DNA of 52,231 nt from a bacterium HR17 (lineage in GTDB: Bacteria > Armatimonadota > Fervidibacteria > Fervidibacterales > Fervidibacteraceae), in contig BEHT01000024.1 in NCBI GenBank assembly GCA_002898575.1, forward strand, positions 1 through 52,231. Direction: 5' to 3'. Each line of letters starts with the position of its first letter. Within the stretch, counting starts at the first letter, position 1. The notes beneath the pieces were generated by a model. It was not told where the DNA came from. It saw nothing but the letters and a program-made list of their open reading frames with translations, and did no database searches. Positions 15,901 to 23,509 of the stretch are shown here, one piece after another. Position numbers and translations under genes: made by a program.

Positions 15901-16844
15901 CCGCTGTTGCGGTAATCGCCGGGATGGTCGTTGGTGCCAGGCAAACTGAGCATCGGGTCTAACAAGCGGGTTTTGTGCAAGCCGATGAACACGGGGTCAA
16001 CGCGCAGAAAGGTGCCCAACCCGCGTGGCGATAGTTTGACGATCGGTTTGCCCGGCTCTTCAAAGCGATTGGGCAAGCCCACATCCGAACGGACTTCGCC
16101 GCCCCGTTCAAACACCCGCAGGACAAAAGTGGAACTGGGTTGCGCTATATCCCAGCGGGGCAACGGGTCAAGGAAAGGCAAAACGCCTTTGAAGCGCTGC
16201 TCGTCGTCCGTCGGCAGCGGCACCGTTTGCAACCGTTGGGGCAAACCGTCTTCGTTGTAACTTTCACCGAAACGCGGCGTTTTGAACGGGAACGCCCCGT
16301 TGTTGTAAAGCACAGCACCCCACAACATCGCCCCATGCGTCATCATGCTTTTGCGCACCGCCCGCACGATGTCGCCGTGACACTCGCCGCAAGCGATGTC
16401 CACGACGCGCAAATCCGTCGGGTTGACAAAGCGGATGAAGTTCAGGTCTTCCTGCAGCCAAGTCACATAAAGGCGTTCGGGAATGCCGCTGCCTTGCCAC
16501 ACTTCAGGCAACTTGGGGACGACATGGGCGCGGCGTTTGGCGGCTTCGTAGGCAGGGTCGCCTGGCTGCGTTCCCGCCGGGCGCATCACGGTGCCGTCAC
16601 CGCCGTGACAATCCACGCAACTGATGCCGAGTGTTTTATCCGTTTTGCCTTCGGCGGTCTGGTGCGTGCTTTCAATGCCGACATGGCAACTTTCGCAGCC
16701 GTGACTGGGCAATGAAAGGCGGTTCGGTTGCCCCTGCGCCGCCACCCAAGCCCCCCACCATCGGGCGCCGTTTGTCCACAGCATTATCGCCAGCAGCGCC
16801 GCCGCTAACATGCCCGTCAGCGGTCGCCCATACCACTCGCGCAT
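12906..16844 (-). CDS. Decaheme cytochrome c fused to an LVIVD beta-propeller
   Basis: 1312 residues from the ATG at 16844, whose ribosome site AAGGCGGTG lies six bases upstream. The frame extends 26 codons further only through the palindromic repeat. After an N-terminal membrane segment come ten heme motifs: CESCH, CVDCH, CGECH, CAACH, CITCH, CVDCH, CTDCH, CVACH, CWGCH and CADCH. They span roughly the first two thirds. The last 450 residues hold at least five LVIVD-type propeller blades, such as YLYVAKGHEGVEILDIA, YAYIAAGKQGLVIVDV and FAFIADGKNGLRIVEL. Propellers of this kind are common in surface proteins. The heme part is paralogous to the 3862-5703 protein. It could be the outermost, surface-exposed cytochrome (inference). 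Confidence 0.85.
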   Translation of the reverse strand: MREWYGRPLTGMLAAALLAIMLWTNGARWWGAWVAAQGQPNRLSLPSHGCESCHVGIESTHQTAEGKTDKTLGISCVDCHGGDGTVMRPAGTQPGDPAYEAAKRRAHVVPKLPEVWQGSGIPERLYVTWLQEDLNFIRFVNPTDLRVVDIACGECHGDIVRAVRKSMMTHGAMLWGAVLYNNGAFPFKTPRFGESYNEDGLPQRLQTVPLPTDDEQRFKGVLPFLDPLPRWDIAQPSSTFVLRVFERGGEVRSDVGLPNRFEEPGKPIVKLSPRGLGTFLRVDPVFIGLHKTRLLDPMLSLPGTNDHPGDYRNSGCAACHMVYANDRDPMHSGVWAQFGNSGHSFSADEALRAAQKRGERGHPIRHQFTNAIPSSQCITCHIHPGTLVMNTYLGYIWWDNETDGEWLYPKRQRFPDPKQEVESLLRNPDATALRGLWSNLYPDEENHMGMKAGPNFLERLWELNPKLSKVQFADFHGHGWVFRAVFKTDRKGNLLDANDNIVRWDDPDRWRKTVHLRDIHLEKGMHCVDCHFSQDVHGNGKLYGEVRNAVEIGCTDCHGTLTKPIRRLRDLVTTGPAAPERGTRLGVRRTPFGEEQFYFKDGKLFQRSMTVKGLEWEVPQVADTVDPNSDWAKRNPEKALLSRLAKTIQVDGKTWGEVPKSDADWSKLAHISNALPIDKELQAKTGRRALHCVACHSAWVPNCWGCHLPMKANYRTRKLHYEGEELRNFTSYNFQTIRTDAYMLGVDGTVTGNRVAPVHSACAVVVSSQDANRQWLYYQQQTVSAEGLSGTAFSTRIPHTVRAKETKMCADCHVSDRDDNNAWLAQLLLLGTQFTNFMGRYVFVGEGEHGLEAVAIAEMSEPGAIYGSSLHALAYPDNFRKFVAKGRRLTEAHEHPTPAYHLQARGEYLYVAKGHEGVEILDIANLPNKGFSERIVTAPVSPKGQRLFVKTKDARYIGVPTTQAVDPTRTRLPENEEQPVHLLYGFLYVADAQEGLVVIGNPLDDKVNGPGISTLLDGNPLNNFIRRAPLKGGGAAFNPNGVLKGARFIEFVGVYAYIVCDAGIAVVNLDDPLAPKLVSVVGEPFLRQVQALDVQFRYAFVIDRDGLKVLDITHPEHPQPVTGAVVPIADARRIYVARTYAYIAAGKQGLVIVDVERPRHPRLVHAFTAGGQINDACDVQLGMVNNSVFAFIADGKNGLRIVELMSPRHTPGIFGFSPEPTPRLIATYKTHGRALAISKGIDRDRAVDESGNQIAVFGRRGARPLNKAEMQRLYLRDGKLFTVPDIRKASDVFRAIAEGRLRPPKETRFARR

Positions 16845-16850
16845 CGCGGT

Positions 16851-16946
16851 CACCGCCTTTTTTGCTTTGCATTGTGCGCAGATTTTTGGCGGCTCAAGAG
16901 AGCCGCCCCCCGAAGGGTCCACCGCCTTTTTGCTTTGCGTTGTGCC
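16851..16946. repeat. Solo palindromic element flanked by a 27-bp direct repeat
   Basis: A hairpin (GGCGGCTC, loop AAGA, GAGCCGCC) at 16888-16907 is followed by CCCCGA. It is flanked by two near-identical copies of CACCGCC-T(5-6)-GCTTTGC-RTTGTGC at 16851-16878 and 16920-16946, with one length change in the T run and one mismatch. On the minus strand each copy contains AAGGCGGTG, the ribosome site of the decaheme-LVIVD gene. The insertion therefore appears to have duplicated that leader. The element lies in the leader between the outer-membrane-barrel gene and the decaheme gene. Confidence 0.75.
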
Positions 16947-16963
16947 ACCTCAAAGTTCAAAAC

Positions 16964-18967
16964 TCAATACGCCAGCGTCACGGCACCGAACAGCGAAAAA
17001 AGCGGTTGACGGCGCTCGTAAATGTCCCGAAACCCGCCGCCAGGAAAAAACACAGCGATACCGCCGACGAGGACGATGTTGTCGTTCAGTTGCGGACGGT
17101 AGCGGACACCGAAGTTGACCTCGTAGCCGATGTCGTAGCGGATGGGGGCTTGAAAGAGCACCAACTCCAACGGTTGCACGCGATGGAAACGGTAATAGTT
17201 GGCGTTGAAAAATAGGCGGGTGCGGGGCGTGTAGTCAATGTCCATGCCGGCATTGAACAGCAACAGCCCAGGGTTAACGAAGTTGGCGTGCCCCTGAATT
17301 TTGCTGGAGCGCAAAGTCGGCAGGAAACTGAACGGGTGCACTAACCCGACGCCGGTTCCCGCCAGCCGCAGCCCTTGGCTGACCCAAAAACTGAATGGTC
17401 CGCCGACAAAGTTGGGGTTGTCCGAAATGGCGTCAAAACCTCGCCCTTTACTGTCCGTCGGGTCACCGTCACCCGAAGCGAAAACGAAAGAGACACGGTA
17501 GCGCCGCCAATCGCGGTCGTAAGACAGCTCCGCCGCCACAAGGTGGGCGTTGACATCAATGCGTCTGCCGGCGATGGGGTTGAAGGCGTCGCTGCCCCGT
17601 GCCCAATAGATGGCGTGGGACACATTCCAGCGCCCGATGTGTCCGTTACCCGCCCAACCGAGATACCACACCCGCAAACTCTGCAACTGCGGAATGCCCT
17701 GAACGGGCACGACGAACCCGATCGGCGTCGGACGGACAAGAAACCCGTTGTCGTCGTAGACGACAGCGGGGCGGTCGCGGTTGTAGGCAAAGGTAAACAC
17801 GCTGTCAAACCCGTTGCGCAAAAAATCCTGCCGATACAGGTTCAGCAGAGCGACCGTTTGGCGACGGGAACGAAACAGACGATTGAGCCCGCTGTTGGTG
17901 TCCTTTTCCAGCATCGGAAACAGCGCCAAGTTGAACTGGTAGCGGTTGGCTTTGTAGTTGCCGAACAAGCGGATGCCCGGTTCGTTGCCCACGAACAGCA
18001 AGCCCCGAAAATCGCTGTTGAACCCTTGAACGCCCATCCGCAGACTGACAAAGTCGTAGTAAGGGCTGACGCGCGCCAAACGTTTTTCCACGAACAAATC
18101 GTCCACGCTGAAATGCGTGTCAAAACGGGTCGTGCCCCGCCGCACATCCACATCAACGACATTGTTTTCGCGGGTCGCTGCGTAGTTGATGTTGACGACC
18201 GGCGTCGCCCGAAACAGCCAGTCACGAGGACGATAAGCAGGGTTGCCCTTGTAAAGGTCAAGACCGAACCGCCATGTTTGGGCGTAAGCGGCTTGCTCGC
18301 CCCGACCGAAGAAGGGGGCATTGCCCGCCCGCGCCCCGCTGACGGCACTGGGGGTCGGCAACCGTCGCACATCCGTCAGCGTCTCCGAAGCAAAGGTGAG
18401 GTTGATGAAGTAGTCTTGCCCAACCAGCGGGTAATCGCCCTTGAGCACATTTTGCCGATAAGGGTTGCGGGGAGCACCCCGTAGCGCTGGGATTTCGCCA
18501 GGACGGTCAAAGTAACGGCGGATGCCAGGAAAGCCCAATCGCCATCGGTCAGGGATAGGGGCAAAGTCTTGTTCCGGCGTCGGCGCTGTTAGCGGGGAGG
18601 GACCAGCGTGCCCCAACGGGCGTTCTACAGGCAATTGCACCAGCGGATACAACACGAAATCCACGACGGCTTCTTTGCCCGCGACAATCAACACGCCGTC
18701 GCGTTTGGCACGAAAGTAGTCCCGCACATTGACCTCTAACCGCCAAACGCCAGGCGCCATTTGGGGAAACAGGTAACTGCCGTCCTTTTGGGTCAGAGCG
18801 CGCAGCGTCTTGCCAGTGGCAAGGTGCGTTGCGGTGACGACTTCAAGGGCAATCGGTTGACCCTTAGCGTTTTTGACTGTCCCGCGCAACCGCCCCACCT
18901 CTTGGGCGACGCCGCTGTGCCACAGCGCGACCAAAAAAGTAAAGAGCAAAGCCACCTTGCGCCCCAT
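16964..18967 (-). CDS. Predicted outer-membrane beta-barrel with N-terminal carboxypeptidase-regulatory-like domain
   Basis: 667 residues. Residues 1-21 form a signal peptide (ends SGVAQ). Residues about 25-105 are a carboxypeptidase-regulatory-like / Cna B-type domain (RGTVKNAKGQPIALEVV, SYLFPQMAPGVWRLEV). The remainder is a long run of alternating aromatic, polar and Arg residues typical of barrel strands, and the chain ends FGAVTLAY, with the terminal aromatic residue expected of outer-membrane proteins. I see no TonB box or plug. It lies between the 13-heme and decaheme-LVIVD genes and could be the porin of a porin-cytochrome conduit (inference). A TonB-dependent-like transporter or structural barrel is the alternative. 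No homologue named with certainty. Confidence 0.65.
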   Translation of the reverse strand: MGRKVALLFTFLVALWHSGVAQEVGRLRGTVKNAKGQPIALEVVTATHLATGKTLRALTQKDGSYLFPQMAPGVWRLEVNVRDYFRAKRDGVLIVAGKEAVVDFVLYPLVQLPVERPLGHAGPSPLTAPTPEQDFAPIPDRWRLGFPGIRRYFDRPGEIPALRGAPRNPYRQNVLKGDYPLVGQDYFINLTFASETLTDVRRLPTPSAVSGARAGNAPFFGRGEQAAYAQTWRFGLDLYKGNPAYRPRDWLFRATPVVNINYAATRENNVVDVDVRRGTTRFDTHFSVDDLFVEKRLARVSPYYDFVSLRMGVQGFNSDFRGLLFVGNEPGIRLFGNYKANRYQFNLALFPMLEKDTNSGLNRLFRSRRQTVALLNLYRQDFLRNGFDSVFTFAYNRDRPAVVYDDNGFLVRPTPIGFVVPVQGIPQLQSLRVWYLGWAGNGHIGRWNVSHAIYWARGSDAFNPIAGRRIDVNAHLVAAELSYDRDWRRYRVSFVFASGDGDPTDSKGRGFDAISDNPNFVGGPFSFWVSQGLRLAGTGVGLVHPFSFLPTLRSSKIQGHANFVNPGLLLFNAGMDIDYTPRTRLFFNANYYRFHRVQPLELVLFQAPIRYDIGYEVNFGVRYRPQLNDNIVLVGGIAVFFPGGGFRDIYERRQPLFSLFGAVTLAY

Positions 18968-19029
18968 ACCGCTTCACGCTCCTTGCCATACTACTGCGAC
19001 CGCCACGCCGGCATCGCTCCGCTAACCGC

Positions 19030-19059
19030 AAATACCCGTTATTGTGACGGCGCTGTCAA
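19030..19059 (-). promoter_or_regulatory. Candidate promoter of the barrel-cytochrome operon
   Basis: On the minus strand, TTGACA (19059-19054) is followed after 18 bases by GTATTT (19035-19030). It lies about 65 bases before the barrel gene start. The perfect -35 box is the stronger half. It would separate the long operon from the 13-heme gene upstream. Confidence 0.4.
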
Positions 19060-19077
19060 GCCAACGCCACGTTACAT

Positions 19078-20454
19078 TTACCGCATTTGAGCGACCTCTT
19101 CGGGCAGGTGGCACCGAGTGCAATGGTCGGGTTGATGGCACATGGCAAAGCAGGTGCGCTTGCCCCGCTGTTGGGTGAAGAAGCCGTGACGGCGCAGCGT
19201 CCAATCGGGCGGGTGGGGCATTTCGGTCTGATGGCAGTGAAAGCAACTGTCGGTGCCGACCAACCCTTGCGGTCCGTGATGGCACAATTGGCAGCGTCCT
19301 TCTTGCCCACGCGCCGTGACGGCGTGCTGTCGCCGCCAATCGTCCGTGTGGTCATCGGGACGCGTCCCGAAAATGCGCCGCCAGACCTCTCGTCGCCGCC
19401 AATGGCAATCGTCGCACACCACGCGTTTCGCACGACCGTCACCGTCGTCGCCACGCTGCAACGCATGACATTTCATGCACAAATGCGGGTTAGCGGCGCC
19501 GTCCCGCTCGTGGGCATCGTCAACGGCACTTGCTTGATGACGGGCGCGCCGCAACCAGTTTGATGGATGGGGCATGATCGTGCCGTGACAACTGTCACAC
19601 TCTTGCGGTTGTTCCGTGTGGCAGCGGTCGCAAGTGGGGCGCCACCGGTGCCACTTAACGCCGTGTGTGACCGTGATCCAACGGGCTAAATCGCCCCGTT
19701 CATCGCGGTGCCACAGGGCATGGTGGCACCCGTTGCAGCTCAGCGGCGTGCTGATGGCGTCAGTATGGCACGCCATGCAAACGCGGTGGCGGCGCACCCA
19801 GTAGGGCTCGCCCTTGTGCGGCAATCCGCGTTCGTCCCGCGCCAGCGTCACATGGACCTTGAGCCACTCAGGGCGCAAGTGCGAGTTGGGCAGCCGTGTC
19901 TGGTGGCATCCTTGACAAAACCGCAGCCCCAAATCTTTTCCGTCCCATCGCTTGTGACATTGCCAGCACAAATCGGGGTCGCGTTCCATATCCTTGCCAT
20001 GCGTCAGGACGAAGTCCTCCCGTTGGTGCCACGCCGGGCGTTTCGGTTCGCCTTGCCAGATAGGCGGCATCTTTGAACGCGGGGTCAAACGGCGGATGAA
20101 CTGTGCTAACGCTAACAAGTCGTCGTCCGGCAAATGGGCGTAGGACGGCATGATAGAACGGTCACCGCTGGGGCGCCCCTGCTTGTCCCGCAAGAAAGCG
20201 ACCAATTCGGCGACAGAGCGGTCGCGAAACTGCGTCAGTTCCACCCACTCCCCCCGCGCCGCAACGCCCTGACCGTTGATGGTGTGGCAGGCGTAGCAGC
20301 GCTCCCGCAAAAACACCACTTCGCCCCGCTGCGGCACCCGTTGCCGCGCTGGGCGGGCGGATCGGACGATCGCGGCGATGCCCCACGCGCACAGCAACCC
20401 CACCGTCAAAACGGGTAACCCTACTAAACGGCGCTGCCACCAGCGATAACGCAT
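19078..20454 (-). CDS. Thirteen-heme cytochrome c, membrane-anchored
   Basis: 458 residues from the ATG at 20454, with AAGGCGGG ten bases upstream. The longer frame up to 20898 only shadows the nucleotidyltransferase gene. Residues about 10-30 are an N-terminal anchor. An N-terminal class I-like cytochrome domain starts at CYACHTINGQG, with a Met-containing SIMPSYAHL loop. Eleven more CXXCH sites follow: CWQCH, CQGCH, CMACH, CNGCH, CDRCH, CDSCH, CMKCH, CDDCH, CQLCH, CFHCH and CTRCH. One CX3CH site (CFAMCH) lies near the end. The fusion of a mono-heme domain to a multiheme wire is notable. It sits 110 bases upstream of the barrel gene, likely feeding electrons to or from the outer membrane (inference). 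Confidence 0.82.
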   Translation of the reverse strand: MRYRWWQRRLVGLPVLTVGLLCAWGIAAIVRSARPARQRVPQRGEVVFLRERCYACHTINGQGVAARGEWVELTQFRDRSVAELVAFLRDKQGRPSGDRSIMPSYAHLPDDDLLALAQFIRRLTPRSKMPPIWQGEPKRPAWHQREDFVLTHGKDMERDPDLCWQCHKRWDGKDLGLRFCQGCHQTRLPNSHLRPEWLKVHVTLARDERGLPHKGEPYWVRRHRVCMACHTDAISTPLSCNGCHHALWHRDERGDLARWITVTHGVKWHRWRPTCDRCHTEQPQECDSCHGTIMPHPSNWLRRARHQASAVDDAHERDGAANPHLCMKCHALQRGDDGDGRAKRVVCDDCHWRRREVWRRIFGTRPDDHTDDWRRQHAVTARGQEGRCQLCHHGPQGLVGTDSCFHCHQTEMPHPPDWTLRRHGFFTQQRGKRTCFAMCHQPDHCTRCHLPEEVAQMR

Positions 20455-20522
20455 CGGTTTTTGTCCCGCCTTGCCCGCGTTACGGGCGCCACTTTTCACT
20501 TCGGGGCGCGTTGTGCCATCCC

Positions 20523-21254
20523 CTACTCGCTGGGCAACCGCAATTGTGCCGCAATTTGCTCCAACGCTTGCAACTGTTCGTGCGTCCCCAACTCGTAACG
20601 GTAGCCTTGCACGGGCACCGCAATCACCCTTTCGCCCGCCTGCAGCATCAACCGCACGGCATCGGTGAACTCGTATTCGCCCCGCATGGACGGGCGCACC
20701 CGGCGCAAGTAGGCGAAAATGCGCGGGCTGAGGACAAAGATGCCCGCTTGATTCCAGCCCGCTTTTTTCCCCGACGGCTTCTCCACGATGTCCGTGACCC
20801 GTTCGCCGTCCAGCGTCACATCCGCCCCTGCTGACACATCGTCCATCCAGTTGACGAGCATCGTCATGGCACAATCGCCCTGCCCATAGCGTTGCCACAA
20901 AACGGTGTAGTTTTCAGGGGCGGCGACGATGTCGCCCCAACTCATCAAAAACGGTTCATCGCCGACGAAGTCTTCCGCCAGCAGCAACGCCTTGGCAGTG
21001 CCTTCAGGGACAAACTGCCACGCGTAGCGCAATTGCATCCCGAACGCCCGCTCGCCACATCGGCGGACAATTTGCTCGCCCAGATGCCCGATGACGAGGA
21101 GCACCTCGTCGCAACCTGCGAAGCGGAAGCGCTCCAGCACATACGCCAGGAAAGGGCGACCGCCGACTTCAATCAGCGGCTTGGGTGTTTTATCGGTGAG
21201 GGGGCGCAACCGCGTCCCTTTGCCTGCCGCCAAAATCACACCCTTTCGCCCCAT
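20523..21254 (-). CDS. Sugar-phosphate nucleotidyltransferase
   Basis: 243 residues from the ATG at 21254, which has AAGGGGGTG seven bases upstream. An earlier in-frame start at 21287 lacks one. The N-terminus has the pyrophosphorylase signature ILAAGKGTRLRPLT followed by KTPKPLIEVGGRPFL. Further motifs include LMSWGDIV, VEKPSGKK and the closing GYRYELGTHEQL. It would join a sugar 1-phosphate to an NTP to make an NDP-sugar in the cytoplasm. The start overlaps the end of the GHMP kinase gene by 19 bases, so kinase then nucleotidyltransferase form one pathway step pair. The sugar (mannose, heptose or other) cannot be told from sequence. Confidence 0.85.
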   Translation of the reverse strand: MGRKGVILAAGKGTRLRPLTDKTPKPLIEVGGRPFLAYVLERFRFAGCDEVLLVIGHLGEQIVRRCGERAFGMQLRYAWQFVPEGTAKALLLAEDFVGDEPFLMSWGDIVAAPENYTVLWQRYGQGDCAMTMLVNWMDDVSAGADVTLDGERVTDIVEKPSGKKAGWNQAGIFVLSPRIFAYLRRVRPSMRGEYEFTDAVRLMLQAGERVIAVPVQGYRYELGTHEQLQALEQIAAQLRLPSE

Positions 21255-22348
21255 AGCGTCGCACCCCCTTCCTGCTCGCATTTCCACTCCGCCTTTGCCC
21301 CTTCGCTTACCGCAACGATGAATGCCTTGCCGCCAGCCCGCTCAATGGCTTGGGCGACTTCGTTTTGTTTGCCCGGCGCGTAAGCGAACAGGCAACCGCC
21401 TCCGCCAGAGCCGTTTAACTTTGCCCCTAAAGCGCCCGCTTTTAACGCAATATCCACCAGAGCGTCCAACTTTGGCGTGGATACCCCCAAGGCTTGCAGC
21501 CATCGGTGATGCTCCGTTAGCATCTCGCCCAACCGTTCGGGATTAACTTCTCCCCGCGACAACATCTTGTAGGCTTCACGGCACAGTTCACGGTCATAGA
21601 TGTGGGCGACGGCTTTGGTTCGGAAAGGTTCGTCTAACTCTTCCGCATACTCTAACGCTTTCTCCGCTCCCGTTTCACGCAGGTCAAAGTCGGGATGGAG
21701 TTTTTGGATTTGCCGAAAGGCTTGAAGCGCTTGCTCCTTCGTCTGTCGCAGAACTTCTAAGGTTTGCTTGCGTTCCAAGGTGTCACCTAAGACGAAACCG
21801 TCCAGTTGGGCGGGCAGCCGTTCGGCGCTAAAGGGCGGTCGCGTGTCCACGCAGATCAAGCCGCCCAGCGAAGCGGCAAAGTGGTCCATCATCCCGCCGG
21901 GCTCACCAAACTCCAAAACCTCGGCTTTATGTCCCAATCGCGCCAAGGTTTCGGGGTCATCGGCTTCTTTGGCTCGGCAAACGGTCAGCAGAAGTTTAAG
22001 CCAAGCGACGACAAATGCTGACGAACTGGCGGTGCCCGCGTTGATGGGAATGTCGCCACGCACTGTCACGGTTAACCCGTGTGGTAAGCGGTAGCCCAAA
22101 TCCCGAACAACTTTCAGCCCCGACCGCAAGTATTGACGGGGGCGCTCGTAAACGATGGGCGCATCGGCGTCCAGCGTTTCTGTCGCGCCGATGTCGGGCA
22201 TGTGGACGAGGACGCAGCGGTCGTCGCGCTTTGCCGCGTCCATCGTGATGCACAGGTCGATGGCGACGGCGATGACAGGCAACCCCAAATAATCCTGATG
22301 CTCGCCAAACAGGCACAATCGCCCCGGCGCCCGCACGCGCCACGCCAT
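21236..22348 (-). CDS. GHMP-family sugar kinase
   Basis: 370 residues, ATG with AGGTG nine bases upstream. The N-terminal motif APGRLCLFGEHQDYLGLPV is the galactokinase/mevalonate-kinase type motif. The central INAGTASSSAF is the GHMP glycine/serine-rich ATP loop. Near the C-terminus AKLNGSGGGGCLFAY is the third GHMP motif. It probably phosphorylates a sugar at C1, the product being activated by the overlapping nucleotidyltransferase. Galactokinase, glucuronokinase or heptose-kinase activity are all possible. The sequence does not decide. Confidence 0.85.
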   Translation of the reverse strand: MAWRVRAPGRLCLFGEHQDYLGLPVIAVAIDLCITMDAAKRDDRCVLVHMPDIGATETLDADAPIVYERPRQYLRSGLKVVRDLGYRLPHGLTVTVRGDIPINAGTASSSAFVVAWLKLLLTVCRAKEADDPETLARLGHKAEVLEFGEPGGMMDHFAASLGGLICVDTRPPFSAERLPAQLDGFVLGDTLERKQTLEVLRQTKEQALQAFRQIQKLHPDFDLRETGAEKALEYAEELDEPFRTKAVAHIYDRELCREAYKMLSRGEVNPERLGEMLTEHHRWLQALGVSTPKLDALVDIALKAGALGAKLNGSGGGGCLFAYAPGKQNEVAQAIERAGGKAFIVAVSEGAKAEWKCEQEGGATLWGERV

Positions 22349-22405
22349 TGCTTTTTCACCTGTCCGTCATTTTTTCCAGCGCAAGCGCGCAAAAGTGTTG
22401 CGGCG

Positions 22406-23509
22406 TCAAAACAACGCCATTTGTCGTCCGCCCGTTTGCTCTTGCCGCAGCCGTTCCAACAACTCGCGTTGGGGCGATGGAGACGGCAGTTGTTCAGCCT
22501 CGTCCAGCGTCACCCAGCGCGCCGCCGCGTAACCGTTGGGGCGCACTTCACCAGCGAGATAGCGACACCGCACCACCGCTAAAACGATGCGGTAGCGAGT
22601 AACTGTGTGCTGCAAAGTCGTCAGCACTTGCTCGGGCGCAACGGTAAGCCCCACACGCTCTCGGGCGATGCGCTGGGCGGCAGCGGGCACGGGTTCATCG
22701 CGGTGCCGTTCCCCGCGCGGGCATTCCCACAGCCCGTTCCACCATTGCCCTTTGCCGCGTTGGGCGACCAGCAGGCGGTCGTCCCGCCAAACCACGCATG
22801 CCACCTCTTGCCGCTCCGTCAGCGTTTGCGATTTAGATGGGGCAGGGAAGCGCTCTGGCGTTCCTGTCGCTGCCGCCGCGCACAGCGTTTGCAGCGGACA
22901 AACGCCGCACTTGGGCGCCTCAGGCGCGCAAATCAGCGCCGCCAAATCCATCACGGCTTGATTGAACTCGCCGGGGGCTTCATCGGGCAGCAACGTTGAC
23001 GCGATGTCCCTCAGTGCCTTTTGAAACGCCGCACTTTTCGGGTCACCTTGCCAGCCTAGCAACCGCGCCAACACCCGCACGGCGTTTGTGTCAAGGGCGG
23101 GCACTTTGATGCCGTAAGCGATGCTGGCGATAGCACCTGCTGTGTAGCGCCCGATGCCTGGCAATTTTTGCAGCGTTTTCAAATCAGCGGGCACTTGACC
23201 GCCAAACTCGCGGACGATGCGTTGCGCCGTTGCGTGCAAATGGCGGGCGCGGGCGTAGTAACCCAATCCCGCCCACAGCCGTAACACTTCGTCCAACGGT
23301 GCCGCTGCCAAATCGTGCACGGTCGGGAAGCGCCGCAAAAAGGGCTCAAAATAGCGACGCGCCGCTTCCACTGTCGTTTGCTGCAACAAAAATTCGCTGA
23401 CCAAAACGGCGTAAGGGTCGCGGGTGCGCCGCCATGGCAAATCGCGCCGATGGCGCTCAAACCACGCCAGCAACTTTTGCTGCACGGTGCGCCGCCATTC
23501 GTCCGTCAT
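22406..23509 (-). CDS. mutY: A/G-specific adenine DNA glycosylase
   Basis: 367 residues. MutY removes adenine mispaired with 8-oxoguanine. The helix-hairpin-helix core has the catalytic Glu39 in VSEFLLQQTTV, the LPGIGRYTAGAI hairpin, and catalytic Asp139 in VPALDTNAV. The [4Fe-4S] ligands are C193-X6-C200-X2-C203-X5-C209. The C-terminal part (about 225-360) is the NUDIX-like domain that recognises 8-oxoguanine (QWWNGLWECPRGE). Length and order are normal for the family. The ATG overlaps the surE stop as ATGA, so it is translated in tandem with surE. The usual LQQTQV is LQQTTV here, a mild variant. Confidence 0.95.
   Translation of the reverse strand: MTDEWRRTVQQKLLAWFERHRRDLPWRRTRDPYAVLVSEFLLQQTTVEAARRYFEPFLRRFPTVHDLAAAPLDEVLRLWAGLGYYARARHLHATAQRIVREFGGQVPADLKTLQKLPGIGRYTAGAIASIAYGIKVPALDTNAVRVLARLLGWQGDPKSAAFQKALRDIASTLLPDEAPGEFNQAVMDLAALICAPEAPKCGVCPLQTLCAAAATGTPERFPAPSKSQTLTERQEVACVVWRDDRLLVAQRGKGQWWNGLWECPRGERHRDEPVPAAAQRIARERVGLTVAPEQVLTTLQHTVTRYRIVLAVVRCRYLAGEVRPNGYAAARWVTLDEAEQLPSPSPQRELLERLRQEQTGGRQMALF

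Noticed and set aside
19078-20898. 606-residue form of the 13-heme protein
   Set aside because: The extra N-terminus shadows the nucleotidyltransferase gene and lacks coding character.
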